64,000 nt of DNA from contig NZ_MUXE01000004.1 in the NCBI RefSeq assembly GCF_003063245.1, positions 147,193-211,192 of the forward strand, written 5' to 3'. Source of the DNA: Arcobacter caeni (lineage in GTDB: Bacteria > Campylobacterota > Campylobacteria > Campylobacterales > Arcobacteraceae). The notes beneath the pieces are model-generated. The model did no database searches. It was not told where the DNA came from and worked only from the letters and a program-made list of their open reading frames with translations. Below are positions 37,369-46,001 of the stretch, piece by piece (the stretch's first letter is position 1; every line of letters begins with the position of its first letter). A program made the position numbers and the translations under genes.

Positions 37369-38514
37369 ATGTCAATTTCCATGGTGTTCTCATTCTCAGC
37401 ATGGATGAGTTTACTAAATAATTATGTAATAGAAGTAGCTTCTTTTGATGGTAGCCAAATAGGTATTTTACAAAGTTTAAGAGAAATTCCAGGCTTTTTA
37501 GCTTTTACAGTTGTGTTGGTAATTATATTTATTGCACAACAAAGATTGGCTTACCTTTCTATGATAACTTTGGGTTTAGGAGTGTTTCTAACTGGATTTT
37601 ATCCAAGTGCTACTGGACTTTATATTACAACTATAATTATGTCAACAGGGTTTCATTACTTAGAAACACTAAACCAATCTTTGTCTCTTCAATGGCTTGA
37701 TAAACAAAAAGCTCCTATTATTTTGGGAAAATTAAGTGCTGTAAAATCTTTTGCTTCTATTATTGCTTTTATTATTATTTTTGTGATGATGAAATTTTAT
37801 AGTGTGGAATACAAATATATTTATGCTTTTTTTGGTCTTAGCACTTCTTTTGTTGGAATATTAGCTTGGATAGGATTTGAACATTTTAAAGATGATGTTG
37901 TTCAAGAAAAAAAATTAGTACTAAAAAAAGAGTATTGGCTTTTTTATCTTTTGACCTTTTTTGCAGGAGCAAGACGACAAATATTTGTTGTTTTTGCAGG
38001 ATTTTTACTTGTAGAAAAGTTTGGAGTAGATATTCATAATATGATAATTTTACTTTTTGTTAATGCTATTTTAAATATGTATTTTGCTCCAAAGATTGGT
38101 AGATTTATTTCAAGAATGGGTGAGTCAATTACTTTGCGAATAGAGTATATTGGGCTTGTTTTAGTATTTATTTCTTATGCTTTTGTTGAAAATATCTATT
38201 TTGCTTTTTTCTTATATATCATTGATCATCTTTTATTTTCAATGGCAATTGCTTTAAATACATATTTCCAAAAAATTGCAGATCCAAAAGATATTTCAAC
38301 AGCAAATTCTGTTAGTTTTACTATAAATCACATTGCTGCTGTATTTTTGCCATTTTTATTAGGAATGGTTTGGTTATATTCAAGTTCATTGGTTTTTATG
38401 ATTGGTGCGGGAATTGGTTTTTTATCATTTCTTTGTTCTTTTTTAATTCCTCATGAGCCTAAAAAAGGTTCAGAAACAACATTAAATTTATTTTTTAAAA
38501 GTAAAATAACATAA
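37369..38514 (+). CDS. MFS transporter (start uncertain, may begin at a non-AUG codon)
   Basis: A major facilitator permease of 381 residues from the first ATG, with twelve hydrophobic segments and the helix 2-3 phrase LREIPGFLAF. The substrate is unknown. The ATG at 37369 lies inside the first membrane helix and has no ribosome site at a useful distance. The frame is open further upstream to 37321 and encodes KIFPIKSRIALLYI, a positive cap plus the first half of helix 1. The only candidate start there is an ATT at 37324, overlapping the stop of the LUD gene. Confidence 0.82.
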   Translation: MSISMVFSFSAWMSLLNNYVIEVASFDGSQIGILQSLREIPGFLAFTVVLVIIFIAQQRLAYLSMITLGLGVFLTGFYPSATGLYITTIIMSTGFHYLETLNQSLSLQWLDKQKAPIILGKLSAVKSFASIIAFIIIFVMMKFYSVEYKYIYAFFGLSTSFVGILAWIGFEHFKDDVVQEKKLVLKKEYWLFYLLTFFAGARRQIFVVFAGFLLVEKFGVDIHNMIILLFVNAILNMYFAPKIGRFISRMGESITLRIEYIGLVLVFISYAFVENIYFAFFLYIIDHLLFSMAIALNTYFQKIADPKDISTANSVSFTINHIAAVFLPFLLGMVWLYSSSLVFMIGAGIGFLSFLCSFLIPHEPKKGSETTLNLFFKSKIT

Positions 38515-38558
38515 CTTTCGATAAAATGCCCAAAATTCAAAATATAGGACTTAATAAA

Positions 38559-39479
38559 ATGGCTTTATATACATGTGGACATAATATTCCAGATTCTGAC
38601 TCAATTTGTTCAGCAATCTCTTTATCTTACCTTTTAAATAAAATAGGAAGACCAGCAACTCCTGCAAGACAAGGTGAACCAAATCCTGAGACTAAATATA
38701 TCTTAGAAAAATTTGGATTTGAAGCACCAGTTTTAAAAACTTCTTTTGCTGGTGATGAATTATTCATTACTGATTATTCAGATATTGCTCAAGCTCCGCT
38801 AGAACTTGATAAAACTACAATAGTTGGAATCGTTGATCATCATAAACTTGGCGACATAACAACTTCTGCACCACTTGAATGTTGGATTAGACCAGTTGGT
38901 TGTACAAATACTATCGTAAAAGAAATGTATGATTTTCACAAAGTTGAAATTCCAAAAAACATAGCTGGAATTATGATGTGTGCGATTTTATCAGATACAG
39001 TTATTTTCAAATCACCAACTTGTACAGATACAGATATTAAAGCAGTTAGAGAATTAGCAAAAATCTGTGAAATCGAAGATTTTGGTGCTGTTGGTATGGA
39101 AATGTTCAAAGTTAAATCACAAGTTATTGGAACTCCAATAAGAGAGCTTGTAATGAGAGATTACAAAAACTTCGATATGCATGGAACAAAAGTAGGTGTT
39201 GGACAACTTGAGGTTGTTGATGGGAGCGTTTTTGATGATATTAAAGATGAATTAATGGCTGATATTAAAAAAGTAAAAGAAGAAAATAATCTTCATACAG
39301 TTGCACTTTTATTAACTGATATTATCAAAGAGGGTTCAGAAGTTCTTGTTGCATCTGATGATAATTCAATTTTTGAAAAAGCATTTAACTGTAAACTTGA
39401 AGATAACAAAGTTTGGTTAGACGGTTGTTTATCAAGAAAAAAACAAATTATTCCTTTTTTAGAACCTGCATTCGCGTAA
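38559..39479 (+). CDS. ppaC: Manganese-dependent inorganic pyrophosphatase (DHH family)
   Basis: A family II pyrophosphatase that hydrolyses PPi. I used the ATG at 38559 (306 residues), after TATAGGA, rather than the ATG at 38526, because MALYTCGHNIPDSDSICSA is the standard N-terminus with the first metal ligands. Further motifs are DYSD, the DHH signature VDHHKLGD, the ILSDTVIFKSPTCT segment and the C-terminal SRKKQIIP with the substrate-binding Arg-Lys-Lys. A terminator follows. Confidence 0.93.
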   Translation: MALYTCGHNIPDSDSICSAISLSYLLNKIGRPATPARQGEPNPETKYILEKFGFEAPVLKTSFAGDELFITDYSDIAQAPLELDKTTIVGIVDHHKLGDITTSAPLECWIRPVGCTNTIVKEMYDFHKVEIPKNIAGIMMCAILSDTVIFKSPTCTDTDIKAVRELAKICEIEDFGAVGMEMFKVKSQVIGTPIRELVMRDYKNFDMHGTKVGVGQLEVVDGSVFDDIKDELMADIKKVKEENNLHTVALLLTDIIKEGSEVLVASDDNSIFEKAFNCKLEDNKVWLDGCLSRKKQIIPFLEPAFA

Positions 39480-39490
39480 AACTTCAAAAT

Positions 39491-39518
39491 AAAAAGGTAG
39501 TGTAAAAACTATCTTTTT
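39491..39518 (+). terminator. Intrinsic terminator after ppaC
   Basis: AAAAAGGTAGT pairs with ACTATCTTTTT (one G-T pair) with a 6-base loop and ends in T. It separates ppaC from the toxin-antitoxin cassette. Confidence 0.8.
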
Positions 39519-39549
39519 TCTTCATAAATAGAACTTTAATAAAATTAGT

Positions 39550-39555
39550 TATAAT
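39550..39555 (+). promoter_or_regulatory. -10 promoter element of the toxin-antitoxin cassette
   Basis: TATAAT about 30 bases upstream of the antitoxin start, in TTAGTTATAATAAAAG. It would drive all three cassette genes. Confidence 0.55.
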
Positions 39556-39584
39556 AAAAGTAATTTTTATAAAGGATGTTTAAA

Positions 39585-39815
39585 ATGACAGCTTTAAAAC
39601 AAGAACAATTATTTGATGAAATCGATGTTTTACCTATTGATTTAAAAACAAAAATTGTAGATAAAATCCTAAATAGTATTAATCCTATTGATAAATCAAT
39701 AGATGATTCATGGATAAAAGAAGTAAATAAAAGAAAAGATGAAATTGAATCTTCAAAAGTAACTTTAGTTTCCGGTGATGAGGTTTTTAGAAAAATTGCT
39801 AATAGATTAAAATAA
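39585..39815 (+). CDS. Antitoxin, addiction-module component family
   Basis: The 76-residue product (start ATG at 39585, nine bases after AAAGG) resembles the small addiction-module antitoxin family often paired with ParE/RelE toxins. It shows the pattern LPIDLKTKIVDKILNSINP, then SWIKEVNKRKDEIESSKVTLVSG with the final DEVFRKIANRLK. The toxin gene begins at the base after its stop. The N-terminal part should bind DNA and the C-terminal part the toxin, by analogy with the family. Confidence 0.82.
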   Translation: MTALKQEQLFDEIDVLPIDLKTKIVDKILNSINPIDKSIDDSWIKEVNKRKDEIESSKVTLVSGDEVFRKIANRLK

Positions 39816-40106
39816 ATGACTTATTTTTTTCATCCAGAAGCCCAAATAGAGTTAAATGCTTCTATTGATTACTACGAAGAGTGTAAAACTAACCTTGGAC
39901 TTGAATTTGCAAGTGAAGTTTACCAAACTATCCAACGAATTTTAACTTTCCCAAAAGCATGGCAAATCCTAGATTCTGATATAAGACGATACTTAATAAA
40001 AAAATTTCCTTTTGGAATAATTTATTATCAAAGAAATAATGAAATTATCATACTTTCTGTTATACAATTAAATAGAAAACTAAATTATTTGAAGAATAGA
40101 AAATAA
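39816..40106 (+). CDS. ParE/RelE-superfamily toxin
   Basis: The 96-residue protein has the RelE/ParE toxin pattern: an N-terminal FHPEAQIELNASIDYYEE helix, SEVYQTIQRILTFPKAW, and the C-terminal beta strands RRYLIKKFPFGIIYYQRNNEIIILSVIQLNRK. It starts directly after the antitoxin stop. ParE members poison gyrase and RelE members cleave mRNA; the sequence is nearer ParE. The HEPN gene follows nine bases later with a GGAATATGA-type ribosome site. Confidence 0.85.
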   Translation: MTYFFHPEAQIELNASIDYYEECKTNLGLEFASEVYQTIQRILTFPKAWQILDSDIRRYLIKKFPFGIIYYQRNNEIIILSVIQLNRKLNYLKNRK

Positions 40107-40115
40107 GGAATATGA

Positions 40116-41684
40116 ATGTCTATATTGGATGAAAATAATTTTGATAAATTTGTTACAGAAAATACTTTTACAATAAATGATGAAAAATATAAAGATGAAC
40201 ATAGTATAAAAATTAGAAGAGATAAAGAATTAAATATTATATTAAATCAAGAAGCTGTGACACAATATAAACGTTCTAAAATGAATCCTAATATTATTGA
40301 TACAATACCTATTATTGATAAATCAAAAACAAACTATATTTTAAAAAATATTTATTTTTATTCAATAAATCAATTATTGAATTCAAAATTTTGTACTAGT
40401 AAAATTAATACAGAAGCCTTTATAGAATCTATAGAATTGCATAGCCAAACTTATAAAAATAGTGAATATATAGTTGAATTTATAGATAATATTCCAACTA
40501 ATCATCTTTGGTCTGATATTGTTGATATTGAAATAAAAAAGCAAACTAATATAGAAATAGGAAATATTAAAATTGAACAAATTCCTGAAAATAGTTCTTC
40601 TATGATTAGATATTTGAATTTAAAAATAGATAATCTAGAAGTATATTTATCACGAAATAAAGAAAAAAATGGAAAAGAGTATGCAAATGGAACAATCTTG
40701 TATAAAGGTAATCCTTCAAAAGAATTAAGAGATAAAATAAGAAATATTTTGTCTTTTTTTATTGGTAGAATATTAATCCTTTTGGAAGAAACCTTTTATG
40801 ATAATAATTGGAATATTGTTTCATTTAAAGCTTTTAGTCCCCATAATACTATGAGTAATCGTGCTTTTAAAATTAATACAATACTTCCTTTACCTTTAAA
40901 TAATAAGTTGAATAATAAAGAAATTGATTCAAAAGTATTATCCAATTACATTAATTTATTTTTAAATAATTATGATTTATGTGATTTTAATCATATCTCT
41001 TGGTTATATTGGCATGCTCAATGTTCGGCTCTTCATACAAAGTGTGGAGAATTAGGTGCAACAATAGAGGCTTTGCAGAAAGCATATATTGATAAAGGTT
41101 GGAGTAATGCTATTCTTGATAAAAGTGATTTTAAAAAATTTAAAAAGGATTCAATATCAATAATTGATAAACTAAGCATTTCTGAAGAAAATAAAGAAAT
41201 ATTAAAAGATAAATTTCATAATTTTAATCAATTACCTCAAAAAATAACTTTAAGAAAACTATTTGAAGATTTAGATATTTCTTTAGTTGATTTAGAGTTA
41301 AAAGCTTGGCAAGGAAGAAATGATTCTGCTCATGGTGGAAAAATGAAAGATTATTCGATAGAAAAATTACAAAAACAAACTAACTTAATACAAGGAATTT
41401 TCCACAAATTAATATTAACAATATCTATTAATGCTTATGAATATTATGATTATTATAGTGATGTTAGAGGAAAGAGAAATCATAGAAAACTTGAAGTAAA
41501 AGAAATAACTGAATTAAACTTATCATCAAACCCAAGAGAAAACTGGGAAGAAAATATAAAAGAAGTCTTAGAAAAAAACAAAGATAAAAAAGATGAAGGT
41601 GTTATTTCTGAATTATTAGATGATAGTGATTTAGAAGATTCCGATTTGGACACAAGTTCTTTTCCCCTAAGTCAAACAAAATAA
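40116..41684 (+). CDS. HEPN-domain protein, Apea-like; candidate defence RNase
   Basis: The 522-residue protein has no signal peptide or membrane segment. A C-terminal helical region (about residues 300-460) carries a HEPN catalytic motif of the R-x4-H form, Arg401 to His406, in WQGRNDSAHGG. The preceding helix with CGELGATIEALQKAYID fits the first HEPN helix with its conserved acidic residue. The N-terminal half is beta-rich and resembles the N-terminal region of ApeA abortive-infection proteins in layout only. The tail is acidic. The gene lies nine bases downstream of a ParE-like toxin gene. Phage defence by RNA cleavage is inferred from the motif and context. Confidence 0.55.
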   Translation: MSILDENNFDKFVTENTFTINDEKYKDEHSIKIRRDKELNIILNQEAVTQYKRSKMNPNIIDTIPIIDKSKTNYILKNIYFYSINQLLNSKFCTSKINTEAFIESIELHSQTYKNSEYIVEFIDNIPTNHLWSDIVDIEIKKQTNIEIGNIKIEQIPENSSSMIRYLNLKIDNLEVYLSRNKEKNGKEYANGTILYKGNPSKELRDKIRNILSFFIGRILILLEETFYDNNWNIVSFKAFSPHNTMSNRAFKINTILPLPLNNKLNNKEIDSKVLSNYINLFLNNYDLCDFNHISWLYWHAQCSALHTKCGELGATIEALQKAYIDKGWSNAILDKSDFKKFKKDSISIIDKLSISEENKEILKDKFHNFNQLPQKITLRKLFEDLDISLVDLELKAWQGRNDSAHGGKMKDYSIEKLQKQTNLIQGIFHKLILTISINAYEYYDYYSDVRGKRNHRKLEVKEITELNLSSNPRENWEENIKEVLEKNKDKKDEGVISELLDDSDLEDSDLDTSSFPLSQTK

Positions 41685-41733
41685 AAAAAGTAGTATCCTA
41701 AAATTGATGAAAAAAATTAATAAAGGATATAAA

Positions 41734-42309
41734 ATGAAACACGAATTAATGACTTTACCTTACGCTTTAGATGCCTTAGCACCGCTTATGTCAAAAGAAA
41801 CTTTGGAGTTTCACTATGGAAAACATCACCAAACTTATGTAAATAACTTAAACAATTTAATTGCTGGTACAAAATTTGAGAATTCAACTTTATTTGATAT
41901 TATTTTAGAATCAGATGGTGGAATTTTTAATAATGCTGCTCAAGTTTATAACCATGATTTCTTTTGGAATGGTTTAACTCCAACTCAAAGTGCAATTCCT
42001 GCAAAAGTTGAAGCTGCTTTAGTTAAAGCTTTTGGTTCAGTTGAAGAGTTTAAAAAAGCATTTGTAGCTAAAGCTGTTGGGCATTTTGGTTCTGGTTGGG
42101 CTTGGTTGGTTGAAGATGAAAATCAAAACTTAAAAATTGTATCAACTTCTAATGCTCAAAATCCATTAACAGATAATCTAAAACCTATTTTAGTCTGTGA
42201 TGTGTGGGAACATGCATATTACATTGATGTAAGAAATGCAAGACCTGCTTATTTAGAAAACTTTTTCAAACTTATTAACTGGAATTTTGTAGAAGAAAAT
42301 CTAGCGTAA
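41734..42309 (+). CDS. sodB: Superoxide dismutase (Fe/Mn family)
   Basis: Superoxide dismutase converts superoxide to peroxide and oxygen. I used the ATG at 41734 (191 residues), seven bases after AAAGG, so the product starts MKHELMTLPYALDAL; the ATG 30 bases upstream lacks a ribosome site. Metal ligands are in FHYGKHHQTYVNN, AQVYNHDFFWNGL and DVWEHAYYIDVRNARPAYL. The residues around the active site (AQVYNH, FGSGWAWL) resemble the iron type. A strong terminator follows. Confidence 0.95.
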   Translation: MKHELMTLPYALDALAPLMSKETLEFHYGKHHQTYVNNLNNLIAGTKFENSTLFDIILESDGGIFNNAAQVYNHDFFWNGLTPTQSAIPAKVEAALVKAFGSVEEFKKAFVAKAVGHFGSGWAWLVEDENQNLKIVSTSNAQNPLTDNLKPILVCDVWEHAYYIDVRNARPAYLENFFKLINWNFVEENLA

Positions 42310-42315
42310 GAAGAT

Positions 42316-42344
42316 AAAAAGTATGGAACTTTCCATACTTTTTT
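42316..42344 (+). terminator. Strong intrinsic terminator after sodB
   Basis: AAAAAGTATGGAA and its exact complement with a 2-base loop, followed by T. It ends only five bases before the AraC-family start codon. Confidence 0.9.
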
Positions 42345-42348
42345 ATAT

Positions 42349-43143
42349 ATGAAATCAGATATTTTCAGAAACTCAAAACTTAACTTCATAGAATTGCGAT
42401 ATGTTCAGAATATTCCTGATTGTACAAAAATGCATTTGCATGAAGAACTCACAATTACAGCTATTAAAAAAGGTTCATTAAATTTGATTTTTAATGATAT
42501 TTCTCTTGAACTTTTGCCAAATGAAATTGGTATTATAAATAACGATATTCCACATTGTGCAACCATAAATAAAGAGTCAAAAGATGGATATGTTTTGTAT
42601 TTATATAAAGAATATTTGAAAAATTTAAATATAAATTTTACTTCTTCTTATGAAATAATCAAACAAAAACATATTTACAAAAATTTTATAAATTTGTGTG
42701 ATTGTTTATTGGATAAAAAAGTTAGTTTGATTGAAAAAGAAGAGATGTTTTTGTCTTTTTGTTTAATCTTTTTTTCTTTTGAATTAAATGAGCCAAAAGA
42801 GAACAATGAACAACTTGAATCTAAACTTGCTTTAAATATCAAAAAATATTTAGATGAGAATTATCTTGAAGAGATAATTTTAGATGATTTGGCTTTGAAG
42901 TTTGATTTGAGCGTAGTTCATTTAATACGAGTTTTTAAAAAAGAGTTTGGACTTCCTATTCATTCATATATTTTAAATAAAAAAGTGCATAAAGCAAAAG
43001 AGCTTTTATCTTCAAATATGCCCATTTCTCAAATAGCCCAAAATAGTGGTTTTTTTGACCAAAGCCATCTAAATAGAAGTTTTAAAAGAATTTTCCAAAT
43101 AACTCCAAAAGAGTATCAAAAACATATTTATTCTAAATGTTAA
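42349..43143 (+). CDS. AraC-family transcriptional regulator
   Basis: A 264-residue regulator. The N-terminal half is a cupin-like sensor domain (MHLHEELTITAIKKGSLNLIF and the PNEIGIINNDIPHCA segment), and the C-terminal about 100 residues are the AraC double helix-turn-helix (FDLSVVHLIRVFKKEFGLPIHSYI, then AQNSGFFDQSHLNRSFKRIFQITPKEYQ). The start lies just after the sodB terminator with no clear ribosome site. It may regulate the leuA-like gene 70 bases downstream or a divergent target elsewhere; the ligand is unknown. Confidence 0.9.
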   Translation: MKSDIFRNSKLNFIELRYVQNIPDCTKMHLHEELTITAIKKGSLNLIFNDISLELLPNEIGIINNDIPHCATINKESKDGYVLYLYKEYLKNLNINFTSSYEIIKQKHIYKNFINLCDCLLDKKVSLIEKEEMFLSFCLIFFSFELNEPKENNEQLESKLALNIKKYLDENYLEEIILDDLALKFDLSVVHLIRVFKKEFGLPIHSYILNKKVHKAKELLSSNMPISQIAQNSGFFDQSHLNRSFKRIFQITPKEYQKHIYSKC

Positions 43144-43213
43144 TTTTGTACAAGATTTAAATTTTAAAAAAATATACAATTCCTCAAAAAAATAAATAAT
43201 CGGAATATAAAAT

Positions 43214-44521
43214 ATGAGTTTTAAAAAATATCAACAATATCCAAGTGTCAAAAATTTTAAAAGAGAATGGGCAGATAAACAAATCACACAAGCACCAATT
43301 TATTGTAGTGTGGATTTAAGAGATGGAAATCAAGCTTTAGTAAATCCTTTGACAATAGAGCAAAAAATAGAATACTTTAATACATTAGTAAAAATGGGAT
43401 TTAAACAAATAGAAGTTAGTTATCCAAGTGCTAGTGAAACGGATTTTCAACTTACTAGAAAATTAATTGAGGAAAATTTAGTACCAGATGATGTGTTTAT
43501 TCAAGTATTAATTCCTGCAAAAAAACAGTGGATTAAAAAAAGTGTTGAAGCTATGAGTGGAGTTAAAAAAGGAATTTTTCATTTATATAATCCTACAAAT
43601 GAATTTCAAAAAAGAGTAGTTTTTCAAAAAACTGATGAAGAAATTATTGAGATGGCAGTTGAGGGAATGAAGTATTTAAAAGAATTAACAAAAGATTTTG
43701 AAGGTGAGATTTTATATGAATACACGCCTGAGAGTTTTTCTCAAACAGATTTGGATTTTGCAGTAAAAATTTGTAATGAAGTGATAAATGTAGTAAAACC
43801 AACTGAAAAAAATAAAATGATAATAAATTTGCCAAATACACTAGAAGCTTGTATGCCAAATATTTATGCCGATAGAATAGAATGGATGTGCAAAAATTTA
43901 AAAAATAGAGAAAGTTTGATAGTTAGTGTTCATCCACACAATGACCGAGGAACAGCTGTGGCAAGTGCAGAAATGGCTGTACTTGCAGGTGCAAATAGAG
44001 TTGAGGGAACATTGTTTGGAAATGGTGAGAGAGCTGGAAATTTGGACTTGATAACTTTTGCTTTTAATATTTATTCTCAAGGAATAGACCCAAAATTGAA
44101 TTTGAATTTTATAGATGAGGTAAAAGAATTTTTTGAAAAAACTACGCAAATAAAAACTCATATTAGACATCCTTATGTGGGAGATATGATATTTACAGCT
44201 TTTAGTGGTGGACATCAAGATGCTATAAAAAAAGGAATGGATTTTTATAGAGCTCAAAATTGTAAAGAGTGGAATGTTCCATATTTGCCAATTGACCCAA
44301 AAGATATAAAAAGAGGATATGAAAATATCATAAGAGTAAATTCTCAATCAGGAAAAGGTGGAGCTAGTTTTATAATAAGTGAGTTTTTTAAAGTTACTAT
44401 GAGTAAAAATGAAGAAATAGAATTTGGAAAAGTTGTAAAAATGGCTTCTGATAAGAAAAAACAAGAATTAAGTAAAGATGAAATAATCGAACTTTATAAA
44501 GTATATATCAAAAATAACTAA
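43214..44521 (+). CDS. 2-isopropylmalate synthase-like enzyme lacking the regulatory domain
   Basis: The 435-residue protein closely follows type-2 LeuA at its N-terminus (RDGNQALVNP with the metal-binding Asp, KQIEVSYPSASETDF) and has the HPHNDRGTAVASAEMAVLAGANRVEGTLFGNGERAGN segment with the other metal ligands. It ends at SKDEIIELYKVYIKNN, exactly where the LeuA dimer/allosteric domain would begin. A terminator follows immediately, so the short form looks genuine. It could make 2-isopropylmalate without leucine feedback, or act on another 2-oxo acid. Confidence 0.8.
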   Translation: MSFKKYQQYPSVKNFKREWADKQITQAPIYCSVDLRDGNQALVNPLTIEQKIEYFNTLVKMGFKQIEVSYPSASETDFQLTRKLIEENLVPDDVFIQVLIPAKKQWIKKSVEAMSGVKKGIFHLYNPTNEFQKRVVFQKTDEEIIEMAVEGMKYLKELTKDFEGEILYEYTPESFSQTDLDFAVKICNEVINVVKPTEKNKMIINLPNTLEACMPNIYADRIEWMCKNLKNRESLIVSVHPHNDRGTAVASAEMAVLAGANRVEGTLFGNGERAGNLDLITFAFNIYSQGIDPKLNLNFIDEVKEFFEKTTQIKTHIRHPYVGDMIFTAFSGGHQDAIKKGMDFYRAQNCKEWNVPYLPIDPKDIKRGYENIIRVNSQSGKGGASFIISEFFKVTMSKNEEIEFGKVVKMASDKKKQELSKDEIIELYKVYIKNN

Positions 44522-44524
44522 ATC

Positions 44525-44562
44525 AAAAAGTACAAGCAACAAAAATGTTGTTCGTACTTTTT
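44525..44562. terminator. Bidirectional terminator after the LeuA-like gene
   Basis: AAAAAGTAC and GTACTTTTT form the base of the stem; the inner part CAACA/TGTTG pairs with two mismatches between. It serves the convergent leuA-like and disulfide reductase genes. Confidence 0.8.
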
Positions 44563-44570
44563 AAAACTAC

Positions 44571-45947
44571 CTAAACTAAATTTTCATTATACTTTTCAAC
44601 TTCCCTAACAGCTTCTACAGCAGCAGGAAGTAATGCTTCACTTAATGCTGGATGAATATAAAGCATTTCTTTTAAGTGCCTTACATCATTGTTTATATGC
44701 ATTACAGCTAATACTTGGTGCATCATAGTTGAACTCTCAGGTCCTATCATATGACATCCTAATATCTCATAATTTTTTGGATTTATTATAAACTTTGTAA
44801 CTGGATAATCAAGTCTTAAAGACATTGCTTTTGCACTTGCTATCCAATTTGTGGTAGTTGTTACATACAGTATATTTTGCTCTTTTGCTTTTTGTTCTGT
44901 GATTCCAACACTTGCGATTTCAGGTTCTGTAAAAACTGCATGGGGCATATATTTAAAATGTAAAGGTTCCGTACATTCTTCTAATAAGATTTTTCCTAGA
45001 TGATTTACTTCGTATGCAGCTGCGTGTTGAAGCATATATTTTCCAGAGGCATCGCCTACTACATAAACTCCTTTTGCATTTGTTTCAAATAAGGCATCTC
45101 TTTTTATAAAACCTCTTTCATCTATTTGAATAGAAGTGTTTTCAAGGTTTAAACTATCTGTGTTTGATTCTCTACCTGTTGCATAAAGTAGGGCTTCACT
45201 TTGGTGTTTTATTGTTGTTCCATCTTTATTTTCAAGAATAAGATTAAATTGATTATTTTCATAGTTTGTAGTTTGAATAGTTGTATCAAATTTTATATCA
45301 ACTTTTTTACTAAATTCTTTTTTAAAAATGGCAGAAATATCTTCATCTTCATTATTTAAAATTCTTTGACTTCTAACTAATAAAGTAGTTTTTATTCCTA
45401 TTGCAGAAAAAAAACTCGAAAGTTCACACGCGATAAAACCAGCCCCAACAATCGTAATAGATTTTGGAATATCGCCAATTAATGGAAATATATCATCACT
45501 AGTCCAAGCTTTTTCATGGGCTGCTTTTATTGGTTTTGTTCCTGTTGCGATTACTATTTTTGGTGCGCTTAATTCTTCATCATTTACTTTTATCACATTA
45601 TTAGAAACAAAAGAACCTACACCTTTGAAAATCTGCACATTTTCATTAAATTTACGCTCATAATGTGAATCTATTTTTGAAATATAATTATTTGTTTGTT
45701 CAAATATCTTTTTCACATCAATGTTATTTATAGAAGAATCAATAAAATGCCGATTTGATTCTTTTATCGCATTTGCCACATGTGCATAACCTAATAAGAG
45801 TTTTGAAGGAACACAACCTCTATTTGGACATGTTCCACCTAAAGAAGATTTTTCAATAATAGCAACTTTTTTACCAGCTTTTCCAGCTCTAGCTGCAAGA
45901 CTGCTTGCTCTTCCTGCTCCAATAATTATTAAATCAAATTTTTTCAT
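44571..45947 (-). CDS. FAD-dependent pyridine nucleotide-disulfide oxidoreductase (class I)
   Basis: The 458 residues have the class I disulfide reductase layout: the FAD-binding IIIGAGRASSLAARAGKAG at the N-terminus, the redox-active pair CPNRGC in GGTCPNRGCVPSK, the NAD(P)-binding VGAGFIACELSSFFSAIG, the second FAD motif VYVVGDASG and the C-terminal His-Glu pair in IHPALSEALLPA. It looks most like the dihydrolipoyl dehydrogenase/mycothione reductase branch. It is not in a 2-oxoacid dehydrogenase operon, so the substrate is open. The gene upstream is an arginase-family gene. Confidence 0.88.
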   Translation of the reverse strand: MKKFDLIIIGAGRASSLAARAGKAGKKVAIIEKSSLGGTCPNRGCVPSKLLLGYAHVANAIKESNRHFIDSSINNIDVKKIFEQTNNYISKIDSHYERKFNENVQIFKGVGSFVSNNVIKVNDEELSAPKIVIATGTKPIKAAHEKAWTSDDIFPLIGDIPKSITIVGAGFIACELSSFFSAIGIKTTLLVRSQRILNNEDEDISAIFKKEFSKKVDIKFDTTIQTTNYENNQFNLILENKDGTTIKHQSEALLYATGRESNTDSLNLENTSIQIDERGFIKRDALFETNAKGVYVVGDASGKYMLQHAAAYEVNHLGKILLEECTEPLHFKYMPHAVFTEPEIASVGITEQKAKEQNILYVTTTTNWIASAKAMSLRLDYPVTKFIINPKNYEILGCHMIGPESSTMMHQVLAVMHINNDVRHLKEMLYIHPALSEALLPAAVEAVREVEKYNENLV

Positions 45948-46001
45948 TATGTAGCCTTTTTTCTTAATTTTGTTTGTATTTAAGTATATAGTAAAAGTAT
46001 T

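Noticed and set aside
43898..44347. 149-codon open frame on the - strand inside the LeuA-like gene
   Set aside because: It lies entirely opposite a gene with clear catalytic motifs, its translation is low-complexity Ser/Tyr/Ile/Phe-rich as expected from antisense AT-rich DNA, and no ribosome site or family match is seen.
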